From Sphingomonas albertensis (GTDB taxonomy: Bacteria > Pseudomonadota > Alphaproteobacteria > Sphingomonadales > Sphingomonadaceae), in assembly GCF_014358075.1 (NCBI RefSeq), contig NZ_JACONT010000008.1:61765-125764 (forward strand): a stretch of DNA of 64,000 nucleotides. Reading direction: 5' to 3'. The notes under the pieces were generated by a model. The model was not told the origin of the DNA. It ran no database searches and saw nothing but the letters and a program-made list of their open reading frames with translations. Below, piece after piece: positions 26,847-33,864 of the stretch (position 1 is its first letter; each line of letters opens with the position of its first letter). The position numbers and the translations under genes are program-made.

Positions 26847-26860
26847 TCGGAAACTACGCA
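26847..26860 (-). promoter_or_regulatory. motif TRCGTRNTTYCCGA, site 2 (transpeptidase-ATPase operon)
   Basis: On the minus strand TGCGTAGTTTCCGA, pointing to the gene starting at 26768 and 78 nt from its ATG. Confidence 0.55.
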
Positions 26861-26874
26861 TCGGATCGTCACGA

Positions 26875-26997
26875 TCCTCCCCCGCAAGGGGGAGGTGGCA
26901 GGCGCAGCCTGACGGAGGGGGAGGAAAGGGATAACGCCTGTTCCGTGTCCGCCCCTCCGTCTGGCAAGAGCCAGCCACCTCCCCCTTGCGGGAGAGG
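26875..26997. repeat. inverted pair of R1 repeats
   Basis: Copy one (26875-26925) reads TCCTCCCCCGCAAGGGGGAG followed by the GACGGAGGGGGAGGA tail; copy two (26948-26997) is its inverse, starting CGCCCCTCCGTCTGGC. Each contains the CCTCCCCC-loop-GGGGGAGG hairpin. A further single copy is at 694-743. It occupies the gap between the transpeptidase promoter and the VIT gene 3' end. Confidence 0.85.
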
Positions 26998-27024
26998 ATC
27001 GTTTAGCCGTCCGCCTGACTGCCA

Positions 27025-27765
27025 TCACACCGCGCCGCCGATGAGCTTCCCGATCGCCGCGGTCGCCGCCATCGCGAACGCCCCCCAGAAGGTGACGCGG
27101 ACCGTGCCGCGCCAGACGATCGCGCCGCCGGTCCTCGCGCCGATCGCGCCGAGCAGCGCCAGGAACAGCAGCGAGCCGATCCCCACCGCCCAAACGAGCA
27201 GCCCCGGCGACACCACGAACACAGTCAGCAACGGCAGCGCCGCGCCGACCGTGAAGCTCGCCGCGGACGCGAACGCCGCCTGCACCGGCCGCGCGCGTGC
27301 CCCAAGTGGAATGTCGAGTTCGTCGCGGGCGTGCGCGCCAAGCGCATCCTTCGCCATCAACTGCGCCGCGACCGTCGTTGCGGTGGCCTGGTCCACCCCG
27401 CGCGCGACGTAGATCGCCGCCAGTTCGGCCAGTTCGCCGCCTGGATCGTCGACCAGCTCGCGCCGTTCCCGCGCGAGTTCGGCATTCTCGGTATCCGCCT
27501 GCGCGCTGACCGAGACATACTCGCCCGCCGCCATCGACATCGCGCCGGCGACCAGCCCCGCCGTCCCCGCGATGACGATAGCGCTCGTCTGGTCCGCACC
27601 CGGCGCGGACGCCGCCGCGACGCCGATGATCAGGCTCGCGGTCGACACGATCCCGTCATTGGCGCCGAGCACCGCCGCGCGAAGCCAGCCGATCCGGTCG
27701 ACGACATGACGCTCCCCGTCGCTGGCGCCGTCGCTGGCGCCGTGGCTGGAGATCGCGCGAGCCAT
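27025..27765 (-). CDS. VIT1/CCC1-family iron/manganese transporter
   Basis: A 246-residue membrane protein of the VIT family. Visible are GWLRAAVLGANDGIVSTASLIIGVAAA (TM1 with the conserved DGIVS), TAGLVAGAMSMAAGEYVSVSAQ with the metal-binding Glu, a cytoplasmic helical stretch rich in acidic residues (ARERRELVDDPGGELAELA) and three later helices. It should move Fe2+ or Mn2+ out of the cytoplasm. ATG 27765 overlaps the BON gene stop as TGATG; GTG 27768 is one codon earlier. Co-transcribed with the BON gene under motif site 3. Confidence 0.88.
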   Translation of the reverse strand: MARAISSHGASDGASDGERHVVDRIGWLRAAVLGANDGIVSTASLIIGVAAASAPGADQTSAIVIAGTAGLVAGAMSMAAGEYVSVSAQADTENAELARERRELVDDPGGELAELAAIYVARGVDQATATTVAAQLMAKDALGAHARDELDIPLGARARPVQAAFASAASFTVGAALPLLTVFVVSPGLLVWAVGIGSLLFLALLGAIGARTGGAIVWRGTVRVTFWGAFAMAATAAIGKLIGGAV

Positions 27766-28415
27766 CACGCGATTTCGAGCATGTTCTCGACCTTCACCGC
27801 GCCCGGCGCCGCCCAGGCGGTCCGTTCGGCGACCATCCGGTCATGCGGCGAATCGACCGATCCGGTGAGCCGCACCGTGCCACCGTCGACCGACACCTTG
27901 ATCGTGTCGCCATCGAAGAACCATGAGCGGTGCAGCGCGGTGCGGATGTCGTTGCTGACATCGGTGACGTCGACGCGCGGCTTCAGCGTGATGTGGTTGA
28001 CCACGCCGACCACGCCCGCGAGCGGCCGAACAGCCGCCTCGGCCGCATCCTTCTGGAAATGCCAGCGCACTTCGCCGCGCAGGCTGACCCAGCCGTCCTC
28101 GACCTGCGCCTTGATGCAGTCGGCCGGGATCGTCGTGTCCCAGGACAGCCGCTCGACGATCGCGCTGGCGATCGCCTCGTCGCCACGCTTGAAGCGTTCC
28201 TCCAGCTGGACTTCGATCTTTTCCGCGACCGCCTTGACGCCGTCGACACGCGCCGCGGCCCGTTCGGCGGCGTATTTCGCCGCGTAGCTGCCGGCGTGAC
28301 CGCTCAGCGTCACGACGCCGTTGTTCGCGGTGACGCCGATATGCCCGGCGGGCACGCTCGGATCCCAGTTGAGTTCGGCGAGTACGGCCTTCTGCAATCT
28401 TGCGTCGTGGGACAT
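27765..28415 (-). CDS. protein with three BON domains
   Basis: A 216-residue soluble protein made of three tandem BON domains (about 3-68, 76-140, 147-215). Each has the glycine core: NNGVVTLSGHAGSYAAKY, EDGWVSLRGEVRWHFQK and DGGTVRLTGSVDSPHDR. There is no signal peptide, so it is cytoplasmic. BON domains are thought to bind phospholipid or other ligands and are common in stress-induced proteins. It is co-translated with the VIT gene and preceded by motif site 3 at 76 nt. Confidence 0.87.
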   Translation of the reverse strand: MSHDARLQKAVLAELNWDPSVPAGHIGVTANNGVVTLSGHAGSYAAKYAAERAAARVDGVKAVAEKIEVQLEERFKRGDEAIASAIVERLSWDTTIPADCIKAQVEDGWVSLRGEVRWHFQKDAAEAAVRPLAGVVGVVNHITLKPRVDVTDVSNDIRTALHRSWFFDGDTIKVSVDGGTVRLTGSVDSPHDRMVAERTAWAAPGAVKVENMLEIA

Positions 28416-28491
28416 GACACTCTCCTGAAGCGACGCGGGGAGGCCCGGCCGGTGATCGCGAACCTATCGATGCGGCCGATCGCGGCCAGGG

Positions 28492-28505
28492 TCGGGAACT
28501 ACGCA
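28492..28505 (-). promoter_or_regulatory. motif TRCGTRNTTYCCGA, site 3 (BON-VIT operon)
   Basis: On the minus strand TGCGTAGTTCCCGA, 76 nt before the BON ATG at 28415. It is paired back to back with site 4. Confidence 0.57.
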
Positions 28506-28516
28506 TGCCACGCCCC

Positions 28517-28530
28517 TGCGTAATTCCCGA
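28517..28530 (+). promoter_or_regulatory. motif TRCGTRNTTYCCGA, site 4 (universal stress protein)
   Basis: TGCGTAATTCCCGA on the plus strand, 55 nt before ATG 28586. Sites 3 and 4 face away from each other, 11 nt apart, one per divergent gene. Confidence 0.57.
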
Positions 28531-28585
28531 TCCTTTCCCGTATCCCCCAGAACGCCGAAAGTTCGGCGAAAGAGGGAGACCGCGC

Positions 28586-29404
28586 ATGACCTATTCGACC
28601 CTGATGGTGCATCTCGATGGCGGGCGTCCCAACGCCGCCCTGCTCGACGTCGCGGCCACGCTCGCCGACCGATACGACGCCGCGGTGATCGGCATCGCCG
28701 CGTGCCAGCCGGTCCAGATCGGCACGTGCGACGGCTATCTCGGCGGCGAATATGCGGTGATCGAGCGCGATATCGTCGCCAGCGAACTCGCCCGCGCCAA
28801 GACCGAGTTCCACGCGCATGAACGACTCGCGCGGCATACGCTCGAATGGCGCTCGATTCCGACGCTCGCCAACATCGCGCACGTCGTGGCCGAGCATGCG
28901 CGCGCCGCCGATCTCGTCATCACCAGCGCAGGGCCAGGGTTCGCCGACCTCGCGACGCATGCCGATACCGGGGAACTGATCCTGCGCGCAGGCCGCCCGG
29001 TGCTGGTCGTTCCCGACGGCGCCGCCACCGCGACCTTCGAAACCGTCATGGTCGCCTGGACCGACACCCGCGAATGCCGCCGCGCGATCAGCGATGGGCT
29101 GCCGATGCTCCACGCCGCCGACCGCGTCGTCATCGCCGAGGTCGCGATCGACGCGATCGACGCACGGGCGCCGGTCGCCGATGCCGCCGCCTGGCTCGCA
29201 CGCCACGGCATCGACGCGGACAAGATCGTCGCGCGGATGAAGGGCACCAGCATCGACACGCTCGCCGCAGTCGCCGACGAGGTCGAGGCCGATCTCGTCG
29301 TCGCGGGCGCCTACGGCCATAGCCGGATCCGCGAATGGGCGTTCGGCGGCGTCACCCGCGACCTGTTGCTGCGCGACCGGCGCTGCACCCTGTTGTCGCA
29401 CTGA
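28586..29404 (+). CDS. tandem-domain universal stress protein
   Basis: A 272-residue cytoplasmic protein with two UspA folds (about 1-145 and 148-272). Domain one begins YSTLMVHLDGGRPNAALLDVA; the second ends VAGAYGHSRIREWAFGGVTRDLLLR, a close match to the ATP-binding GxxGxxR-9-GS/T loop of ATP-binding Usps. ATG 28586 follows a good ribosome site (AGAGGGAG). It is the gene directly before fixL, is divergent from BON-VIT, and carries motif site 4. Tandem Usps of this sort belong to hypoxia regulons in several bacteria. Confidence 0.87.
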   Translation: MTYSTLMVHLDGGRPNAALLDVAATLADRYDAAVIGIAACQPVQIGTCDGYLGGEYAVIERDIVASELARAKTEFHAHERLARHTLEWRSIPTLANIAHVVAEHARAADLVITSAGPGFADLATHADTGELILRAGRPVLVVPDGAATATFETVMVAWTDTRECRRAISDGLPMLHAADRVVIAEVAIDAIDARAPVADAAAWLARHGIDADKIVARMKGTSIDTLAAVADEVEADLVVAGAYGHSRIREWAFGGVTRDLLLRDRRCTLLSH

Positions 29405-29519
29405 GCCATGACCGGGAGTGGCAAGTATCTGGGGCCGCTCGCAGCGGCGAACCCAAGAATAGCGATCGGCGGGACATTATTGTCCGCAATCACGATTATC
29501 GAAGGATTATTGGCGTATA

Positions 29520-31220
29520 GTGAGTATTTCGCTTAACATGGGTCATATTCCGATGTCGGAGGTCGAAACCTCGACGCCCGACGGATCGGAATCGTCCGCA
29601 GGACAAGGCCCCCGTCTCAATGACTTGCCGATTCGTGCCACGAGCAACCGCACCGCCCGCATGATCGCGTCGCAATCCCCCGACGGCACTGCCGCATCCG
29701 TCGCGCGCGGCGATGCGACGCTGGCGGAGGAACTGGGGCTGCTGATCGACGGCGCGACGACCTATGCGATCTACATGCTCGATCCGCAGGGCCGCGTGAC
29801 GATCTGGAACCGCGGCGCCGAGCGGATCAAGGGCTGGGCCGAGGCGGAGATCATCGGCCGCGACGTCGCGATCTTCTACCCCGCCGACGATATCGCGGCG
29901 GGCAAGCCCGAGGCCGACCTTGCCCGCGCGCATGCCTGCGGCCGGATCGAGGAAGAGAGCTGGCGGGTGCGCAAGGACGGCTCCGAGTTTCTCGCCGCTG
30001 TCACCATCACCGCGCTGCACGACGAGGCCGGCGCGCTGCGTGGGTTCGGCAAGGTCATCCGCGACATCACGCACGAAAAGGCCGCCGAGGCCGCGATCGT
30101 CCGGCGCGAACATCATCTGCGCTCGATCCTCAACACCGTCCCCGACGCGATGATCGTGATGAACGACAACGGCATCGTCGCATCGTTCAGCGCGGCCGCC
30201 GAGCTCGTCTTCGGCTATGCGGCGAGCGAGGTGGTCGGACAGAACGTCAAGATGCTGATGCCGCACGCCATCGCGCGCGACCACGACGCGCACCTGCACA
30301 AATACCGCGTCGTCGGCGAGCGCCACGTGATCGGCAACGTCCGCCTCGAACGCGCGATGCGCAAAGGGGGCGAGACGTTCCCGATCGAACTGGCGGTCGG
30401 CGAGGCGTCGATCGGCGGCGAGCGGATCTTCACCGGCTTCATCCGCGACCTCACCAATCGCCACGCGACCGAGCGGCGCCTGAAGGAACTCCAGTCCGAA
30501 CTCGTCCACGTCTCCCGCGTCAGCGCGATGGGAACGATGGCGTCGACGCTGGCGCACGAGATCAATCAGCCGCTGACCGCGATCGCCAATTATCTCGAAG
30601 CCACGCGCGCGATGATCGGTGACAGCGACGATCCGCTGTTGGCCGACGTAGCCGAGGCGCTGGATCTGGCGGCGGCGCAGTCGTTGCGCGCGGGGACGAT
30701 CGTCCGGCGGCTGCGCGCGTTCGTCGACGGCGGCGATACCGGGTTTCGCGACGAACGGCTCGACCTGCTCGTCGAGGAGGCGACCAGCCTTGGACTGCTC
30801 GGCGCGCACGAGGCCGGCATCACGGTGACCAGGCACGTCGCGCCGGGCGACGTCACGGTGCTGGTCGACCGTATCCAGATCCAGCAGGTGCTGGTCAATC
30901 TGATCCGCAACGCGATCCAGTCGATGGCATGCTCGCCCGCAAAGGTGCTGACGATCGCCACCGCCCCCGAACGCGAGGGCTGTATGCAGATCACCGTCGC
31001 CGACACCGGCACCGGCATCGACAGCGAAGTCCGCGCGCGCCTGTTCGAGGCGTTCGCGACCACCAAGGAGGACGGCATGGGCCTCGGCCTGTCGATCTGC
31101 CGGACGATCGTCGAGGCGCATGGCGGCCGCATCTGGGCGGAGGGCGTCGCCACCGGCGGCACCTCCTTCCACTTCACCGTGCCCCTCGCCCCGCTCTCAG
31201 AAGGCGAAACCCATGACTGA
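29520..31220 (+). CDS. fixL: FixL-like oxygen-sensing histidine kinase
   Basis: A soluble kinase of 566 residues from GTG 29520 (ATG 29538 and 29553 are alternatives). Order: PAS-A (about 70-195), PAS-B (200-312), HisKA with His346 in ASTLAHEINQPL, and an ATP domain (NLIRNAIQSM, DTGTGID, GMGLGLSICRT). PAS-B aligns with the haem PAS of Bradyrhizobium FixL: His255 matches proximal His200, His269 matches His214 and Arg275 matches Arg220, while Arg206 is Lys261. So it should bind haem and lose kinase inhibition when O2 leaves. The linker ELQSELVHVSRVSAMG is almost identical to FixL. The stop overlaps fixJ by 8 nt. Confidence 0.9.
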   Translation: MSISLNMGHIPMSEVETSTPDGSESSAGQGPRLNDLPIRATSNRTARMIASQSPDGTAASVARGDATLAEELGLLIDGATTYAIYMLDPQGRVTIWNRGAERIKGWAEAEIIGRDVAIFYPADDIAAGKPEADLARAHACGRIEEESWRVRKDGSEFLAAVTITALHDEAGALRGFGKVIRDITHEKAAEAAIVRREHHLRSILNTVPDAMIVMNDNGIVASFSAAAELVFGYAASEVVGQNVKMLMPHAIARDHDAHLHKYRVVGERHVIGNVRLERAMRKGGETFPIELAVGEASIGGERIFTGFIRDLTNRHATERRLKELQSELVHVSRVSAMGTMASTLAHEINQPLTAIANYLEATRAMIGDSDDPLLADVAEALDLAAAQSLRAGTIVRRLRAFVDGGDTGFRDERLDLLVEEATSLGLLGAHEAGITVTRHVAPGDVTVLVDRIQIQQVLVNLIRNAIQSMACSPAKVLTIATAPEREGCMQITVADTGTGIDSEVRARLFEAFATTKEDGMGLGLSICRTIVEAHGGRIWAEGVATGGTSFHFTVPLAPLSEGETHD

Positions 31221-31845
31221 CAAAAACCGCACGGTGCACATCGTCGACGACGACGAGGCGATCCGCCAGTCGGTCGGCTTCCTGCTGCGCAAGGCCGGCT
31301 ACGCGGTCGAGACCTATCCCGCCGGCACGCACTTCCTCAAGGCCGTGACGCGCGAGACGCGGGGTTGCGTGCTGCTCGACGTGCGGATGCCCGATCTCGA
31401 TGGGTTCGAGGTGCAGTCTCGCCTCGCCCAGACCGGCATCGCGCTGCCGGTGATCATGCTGACCGGCCACGGCGACGTGACACTCGCGGTCCGCGCGATC
31501 AAGGCGGGCGCGATCGAATTCCTCGAAAAGCCGTTCGAGCGCAGCGCGTTGCTGGCGGCGATCGAGTCCGCGCTGGCCCACGCCACACGATCCGACCGCG
31601 AGCACCTCGCCGCCGCCGACGCCATCGTCCGGCTCGCCGCGCTCACCCCGCGCGAACGCGACGTGCTCGACGGCATGGTGCTCGGACGCCCGAACAAGCT
31701 GATCGCCTACGACCTCGACATCGCCACCCGCACCGTCGAAGTCCACCGCGCCAATCTGATGGAGAAGCTGGCGGCACGCAGCCTGTCGGACGTCCTCCGC
31801 ATCGCGTTCGCGGCGGGGTTGGGCGAGACCGCCGAGCCCGCCTGA
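31213..31845 (+). CDS. fixJ: FixJ-like response regulator
   Basis: A 210-residue regulator: receiver domain with HIVDDDEAIRQS, phospho-acceptor Asp56 in LLDVRMPDLDGFE, Thr84 in MLTGHGDV and Lys106 in FLEKPFER, then a LuxR-type helix-turn-helix (LTPRERDVLDGMVLGRPNKL and TRTVEVHRANLMEKL). This is the usual FixJ/NodW layout. ATG 31213 lies within the last codons of fixL. As partner of FixL it should activate genes when oxygen is low; the six copies of the shared motif around it are candidate targets. No fixK gene is in the window, so control may be direct. Confidence 0.9.
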   Translation: MTDKNRTVHIVDDDEAIRQSVGFLLRKAGYAVETYPAGTHFLKAVTRETRGCVLLDVRMPDLDGFEVQSRLAQTGIALPVIMLTGHGDVTLAVRAIKAGAIEFLEKPFERSALLAAIESALAHATRSDREHLAAADAIVRLAALTPRERDVLDGMVLGRPNKLIAYDLDIATRTVEVHRANLMEKLAARSLSDVLRIAFAAGLGETAEPA

Positions 31846-31928
31846 CGCCCCGCACCCAACCCGCGCCTTCTACGTACAGACGCGGCGCAGCACGCGTGTC
31901 ATCCACGGTCGGGACAAAGGACCGCCCG

Positions 31929-32366
31929 ATGACCGACCAGCCTCCCTACACCCATGACGGCATCGGCGTTTCGCTGGTCGACGGCGACCCGGTAATCCGC
32001 CGCGCACGCCAGATCATGCTGGTCTCCGAACGCTACGACGTCCGCTCCTACGCGACCTGCGCCGCGCTGCTCGCCGACCCGCGATCGCGCGACGTGTCGT
32101 GTATCGTCATCGATGTCGTGGGGGACGACGAAGAGGGCGGCGGCGCAGAAGGGGGCGGCATGGCCGCGCTCCGCGCGATGCGCGCCTCGGGTTGGCGCGG
32201 GAAGGCGATCCTGCTCGACAGCGGACCACCCTTGCCTGCGCTGGTCCACGCGGCCGAACGCCACGGCGACCGCATCCTCGACCGCACCACCGGCGACGCC
32301 CCCCTCCTCACCGCGATCGCCGCCTCGATCGACCGCGACTGGTCTAGCTGGAACGCTCAGGGTTGA
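31929..32366 (+). CDS. stand-alone degenerate receiver domain protein
   Basis: A 145-residue protein that looks like a response-regulator receiver without output domain. The acidic pair is present as VDGD (Asp18, Asp20) and the acceptor-like aspartate sits in IVIDVV (Asp62), but the conserved lysine is missing (the position reads ILDRTT) and a glycine/acid-rich loop (GDDEEGGGAEGGG) is inserted after Asp62. It lies 83 nt after fixJ on the same strand and before a strong terminator. It may bind FixL or FixJ and tune the relay, as FixT does elsewhere, although it is not a FixT homologue. Confidence 0.6.
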   Translation: MTDQPPYTHDGIGVSLVDGDPVIRRARQIMLVSERYDVRSYATCAALLADPRSRDVSCIVIDVVGDDEEGGGAEGGGMAALRAMRASGWRGKAILLDSGPPLPALVHAAERHGDRILDRTTGDAPLLTAIAASIDRDWSSWNAQG

Positions 32367-32373
32367 AACGAAA

Positions 32374-32394
32374 GGCCGGGGGATACCCCCGGCC
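32374..32394. terminator. strong hairpin terminator between convergent genes
   Basis: GGCCGGGGG (32374-32382), loop ATA, CCCCCGGCC (32386-32394). A perfect 9-bp GC stem with AAA before and TT after, usable from both strands, closing the fixLJ-receiver unit and the convergent small gene. Confidence 0.8.
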
Positions 32395-32421
32395 TTCACC
32401 TGTTCCACGTCGATCGGCGCC

Positions 32422-32706
32422 TCAACAGGCGAGCTTAAGCGTGAGGCGAGGCCGAGCTGTCGCCTTACGCAGCGTCGGCGGCGTCACCACGCGCTCCACC
32501 CGCAACACCCGCCGCCGTATCCCAGCCACCGGCTCGGCGATCAGGCAGGGCAGCGTCGCGCCAAGTGCCGCCAGCGTCTCGCCATACAAGCGCGCGAGCG
32601 TCTCATGCGCCTTCCGCGCGCAAGGCCCCGCCGCGGCGTCGGCCATCGCTCGCGTCGCGTCCAAGCGGCGCTGGAAATAGAGCATCTCGGTCTGGATAGC
32701 GTTCAT
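32422..32706 (-). CDS. small protein of unknown function
   Basis: A 94-residue protein from ATG 32706. The N-terminal half is helical (AIQTEMLYFQRRLDATRAMADA, ETLARLYGETLAAL) and the C-terminal half is basic (GIRRRVLRVERVVTPPTLRK), ending KLAC. No signal peptide, membrane helix or known family is seen. It is placed between fixLJ and the acetate kinase operon, and motif site 5 lies 101 nt upstream, so it is a candidate new member of the low-oxygen response. The ATG chosen starts the amphipathic helix; an earlier ATG (32742) adds 12 basic residues. Confidence 0.5.
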   Translation of the reverse strand: MNAIQTEMLYFQRRLDATRAMADAAAGPCARKAHETLARLYGETLAALGATLPCLIAEPVAGIRRRVLRVERVVTPPTLRKATARPRLTLKLAC

Positions 32707-32807
32707 GGCGAAGTCCCCGCCGGTCCGCCCTCGCCGCCGCACGATGCGGGTATCGAAGGGCTGATCCGTATCAAGACAATAGCGCGGGCGGGCGAAGCCG
32801 TCGGGCC

Positions 32808-32821
32808 TCGGAAAGCACGTA
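32808..32821 (-). promoter_or_regulatory. motif TRCGTRNTTYCCGA, site 5 (small unknown gene)
   Basis: On the minus strand TACGTGCTTTCCGA, 101 nt before ATG 32706 and just past the acetate kinase stop at 32836. Confidence 0.45.
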
Positions 32822-32835
32822 CCTCGCGGAGGTCG

Positions 32836-33864
32836 TCAGGCGATTGCGGCGGCGTGGAGCGCGATCTGCGCGTCCTCCTGCGAGGGCAGTATCCGGATGT
32901 CGAGCCCGGGCAACCAGGCAAGCCCCGCACGGATCGCCCGACCGGTCGCCGCGTCGTTCTCGCCGATCCCGCCGGTGAGCACGAGCATGTCGGCACCGCC
33001 CAGCGAGACGATCATCGCCGCGACCTGCTTGCACACCGACCGCTCGAACATGCGGAGCGCGAGGTCGGCGTCCTCGGTCGCGGCGGCGCGAAGGACCCGC
33101 ATGTCGCCGGACAGCCCGGAGACCCCAGCCATCCCCGATGCGTGATCGACCAGCGTCGCCAAGGCCGCGGCATCCAGTCCAGTCTCACGCAGGAGATACA
33201 GCAGCACGCCAGGATCGAGATCGCCCGTCCGCGTCGCCATCATCACGCCGCCGGACGGGGTCAGCCCCATGCTGGTGTCGATCGAGCCGCCATCGCGCAC
33301 CGCGGTCACGCTCGCGCCATTGCCAAGATGCGCGATCACTAGCCGAGCGGGCCTGTCGTCGCCGAGCTGGCGGACGATCGACTCGCAGGACAGCCCGTGG
33401 AAGCCATAGCGCCGCACCCCGCCCGCCCGATACGCGCGCGGGATCGGCAGCGTGCTCGCGACGTCCGGCATCCCCGCATGGAACGCCGTGTCGAAACACG
33501 CGACCTGCGGCACGCCCGGATAGCGCGCCCCCGCCGCCCGGATCAGCGCCAATGACGCCGGCCCATGCAGCGGCGCGAACGCACACGCCGCCTCCAGGTC
33601 CGCCATCACCGCATCGTCGATCCGACAATGCGCGCTGCGATGCGACCCACCGTGGACGATCCGGTGGCCGATCACGGTAGGTGTCGCCACCCCCTTCAAC
33701 GCGGTCTCGATCGTATCGAAAAAGCGCCCGTGATCGTCCGTCGTTTCGATCTTCCCACCAACGATCAGGACTGGCTCCGGATCGACCGCGTACAACCCGT
33801 ATTTCAGCGACGACGACCCGCTGTTGAGCGCCAGAACTACCGCGCCCTCCTCTACCGCGACCAT
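32836..33864 (-). CDS. ackA: acetate kinase
   Basis: A 342-residue kinase converting acetyl phosphate and ADP to acetate and ATP. Motifs: [80 protein letters not shown] and [12 protein letters not shown]. It is about 50 residues shorter than typical AckA (near 395), missing sequence mainly in the N-terminal part between GLYAV and HRIVHGG and near the end. It overlaps the phosphoketolase gene by 13 nt and is last in the quinone reductase-adh-xfp-ackA operon, using the acetyl phosphate made by phosphoketolase. Confidence 0.92.
   Translation of the reverse strand: MVAVEEGAVVLALNSGSSSLKYGLYAVDPEPVLIVGGKIETTDDHGRFFDTIETALKGVATPTVIGHRIVHGGSHRSAHCRIDDAVMADLEAACAFAPLHGPASLALIRAAGARYPGVPQVACFDTAFHAGMPDVASTLPIPRAYRAGGVRRYGFHGLSCESIVRQLGDDRPARLVIAHLGNGASVTAVRDGGSIDTSMGLTPSGGVMMATRTGDLDPGVLLYLLRETGLDAAALATLVDHASGMAGVSGLSGDMRVLRAAATEDADLALRMFERSVCKQVAAMIVSLGGADMLVLTGGIGENDAATGRAIRAGLAWLPGLDIRILPSQEDAQIALHAAAIA

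Noticed and set aside
28494..28520. GGAAC-type -35 box of the alphaproteobacterial general stress sigma factor (EcfG) in the GGRAACTACG sequences
   Set aside because: Read that way the promoters would mostly point away from the genes, no CGTT -10 lies 16-17 nt downstream, and the 14-bp consensus extends beyond GGAAC in the other direction.
29496..31172. A 558-codon minus-strand frame opposite fixL
   Set aside because: Antisense shadow; fixL has clear domains and codon bias.
31868..31878. CTACGTACA upstream of the degenerate receiver gene as a further FixJ site
   Set aside because: It contains GTACGTAG on the minus strand but lacks the TTYCCGA half and points away from the gene, so it was not counted.
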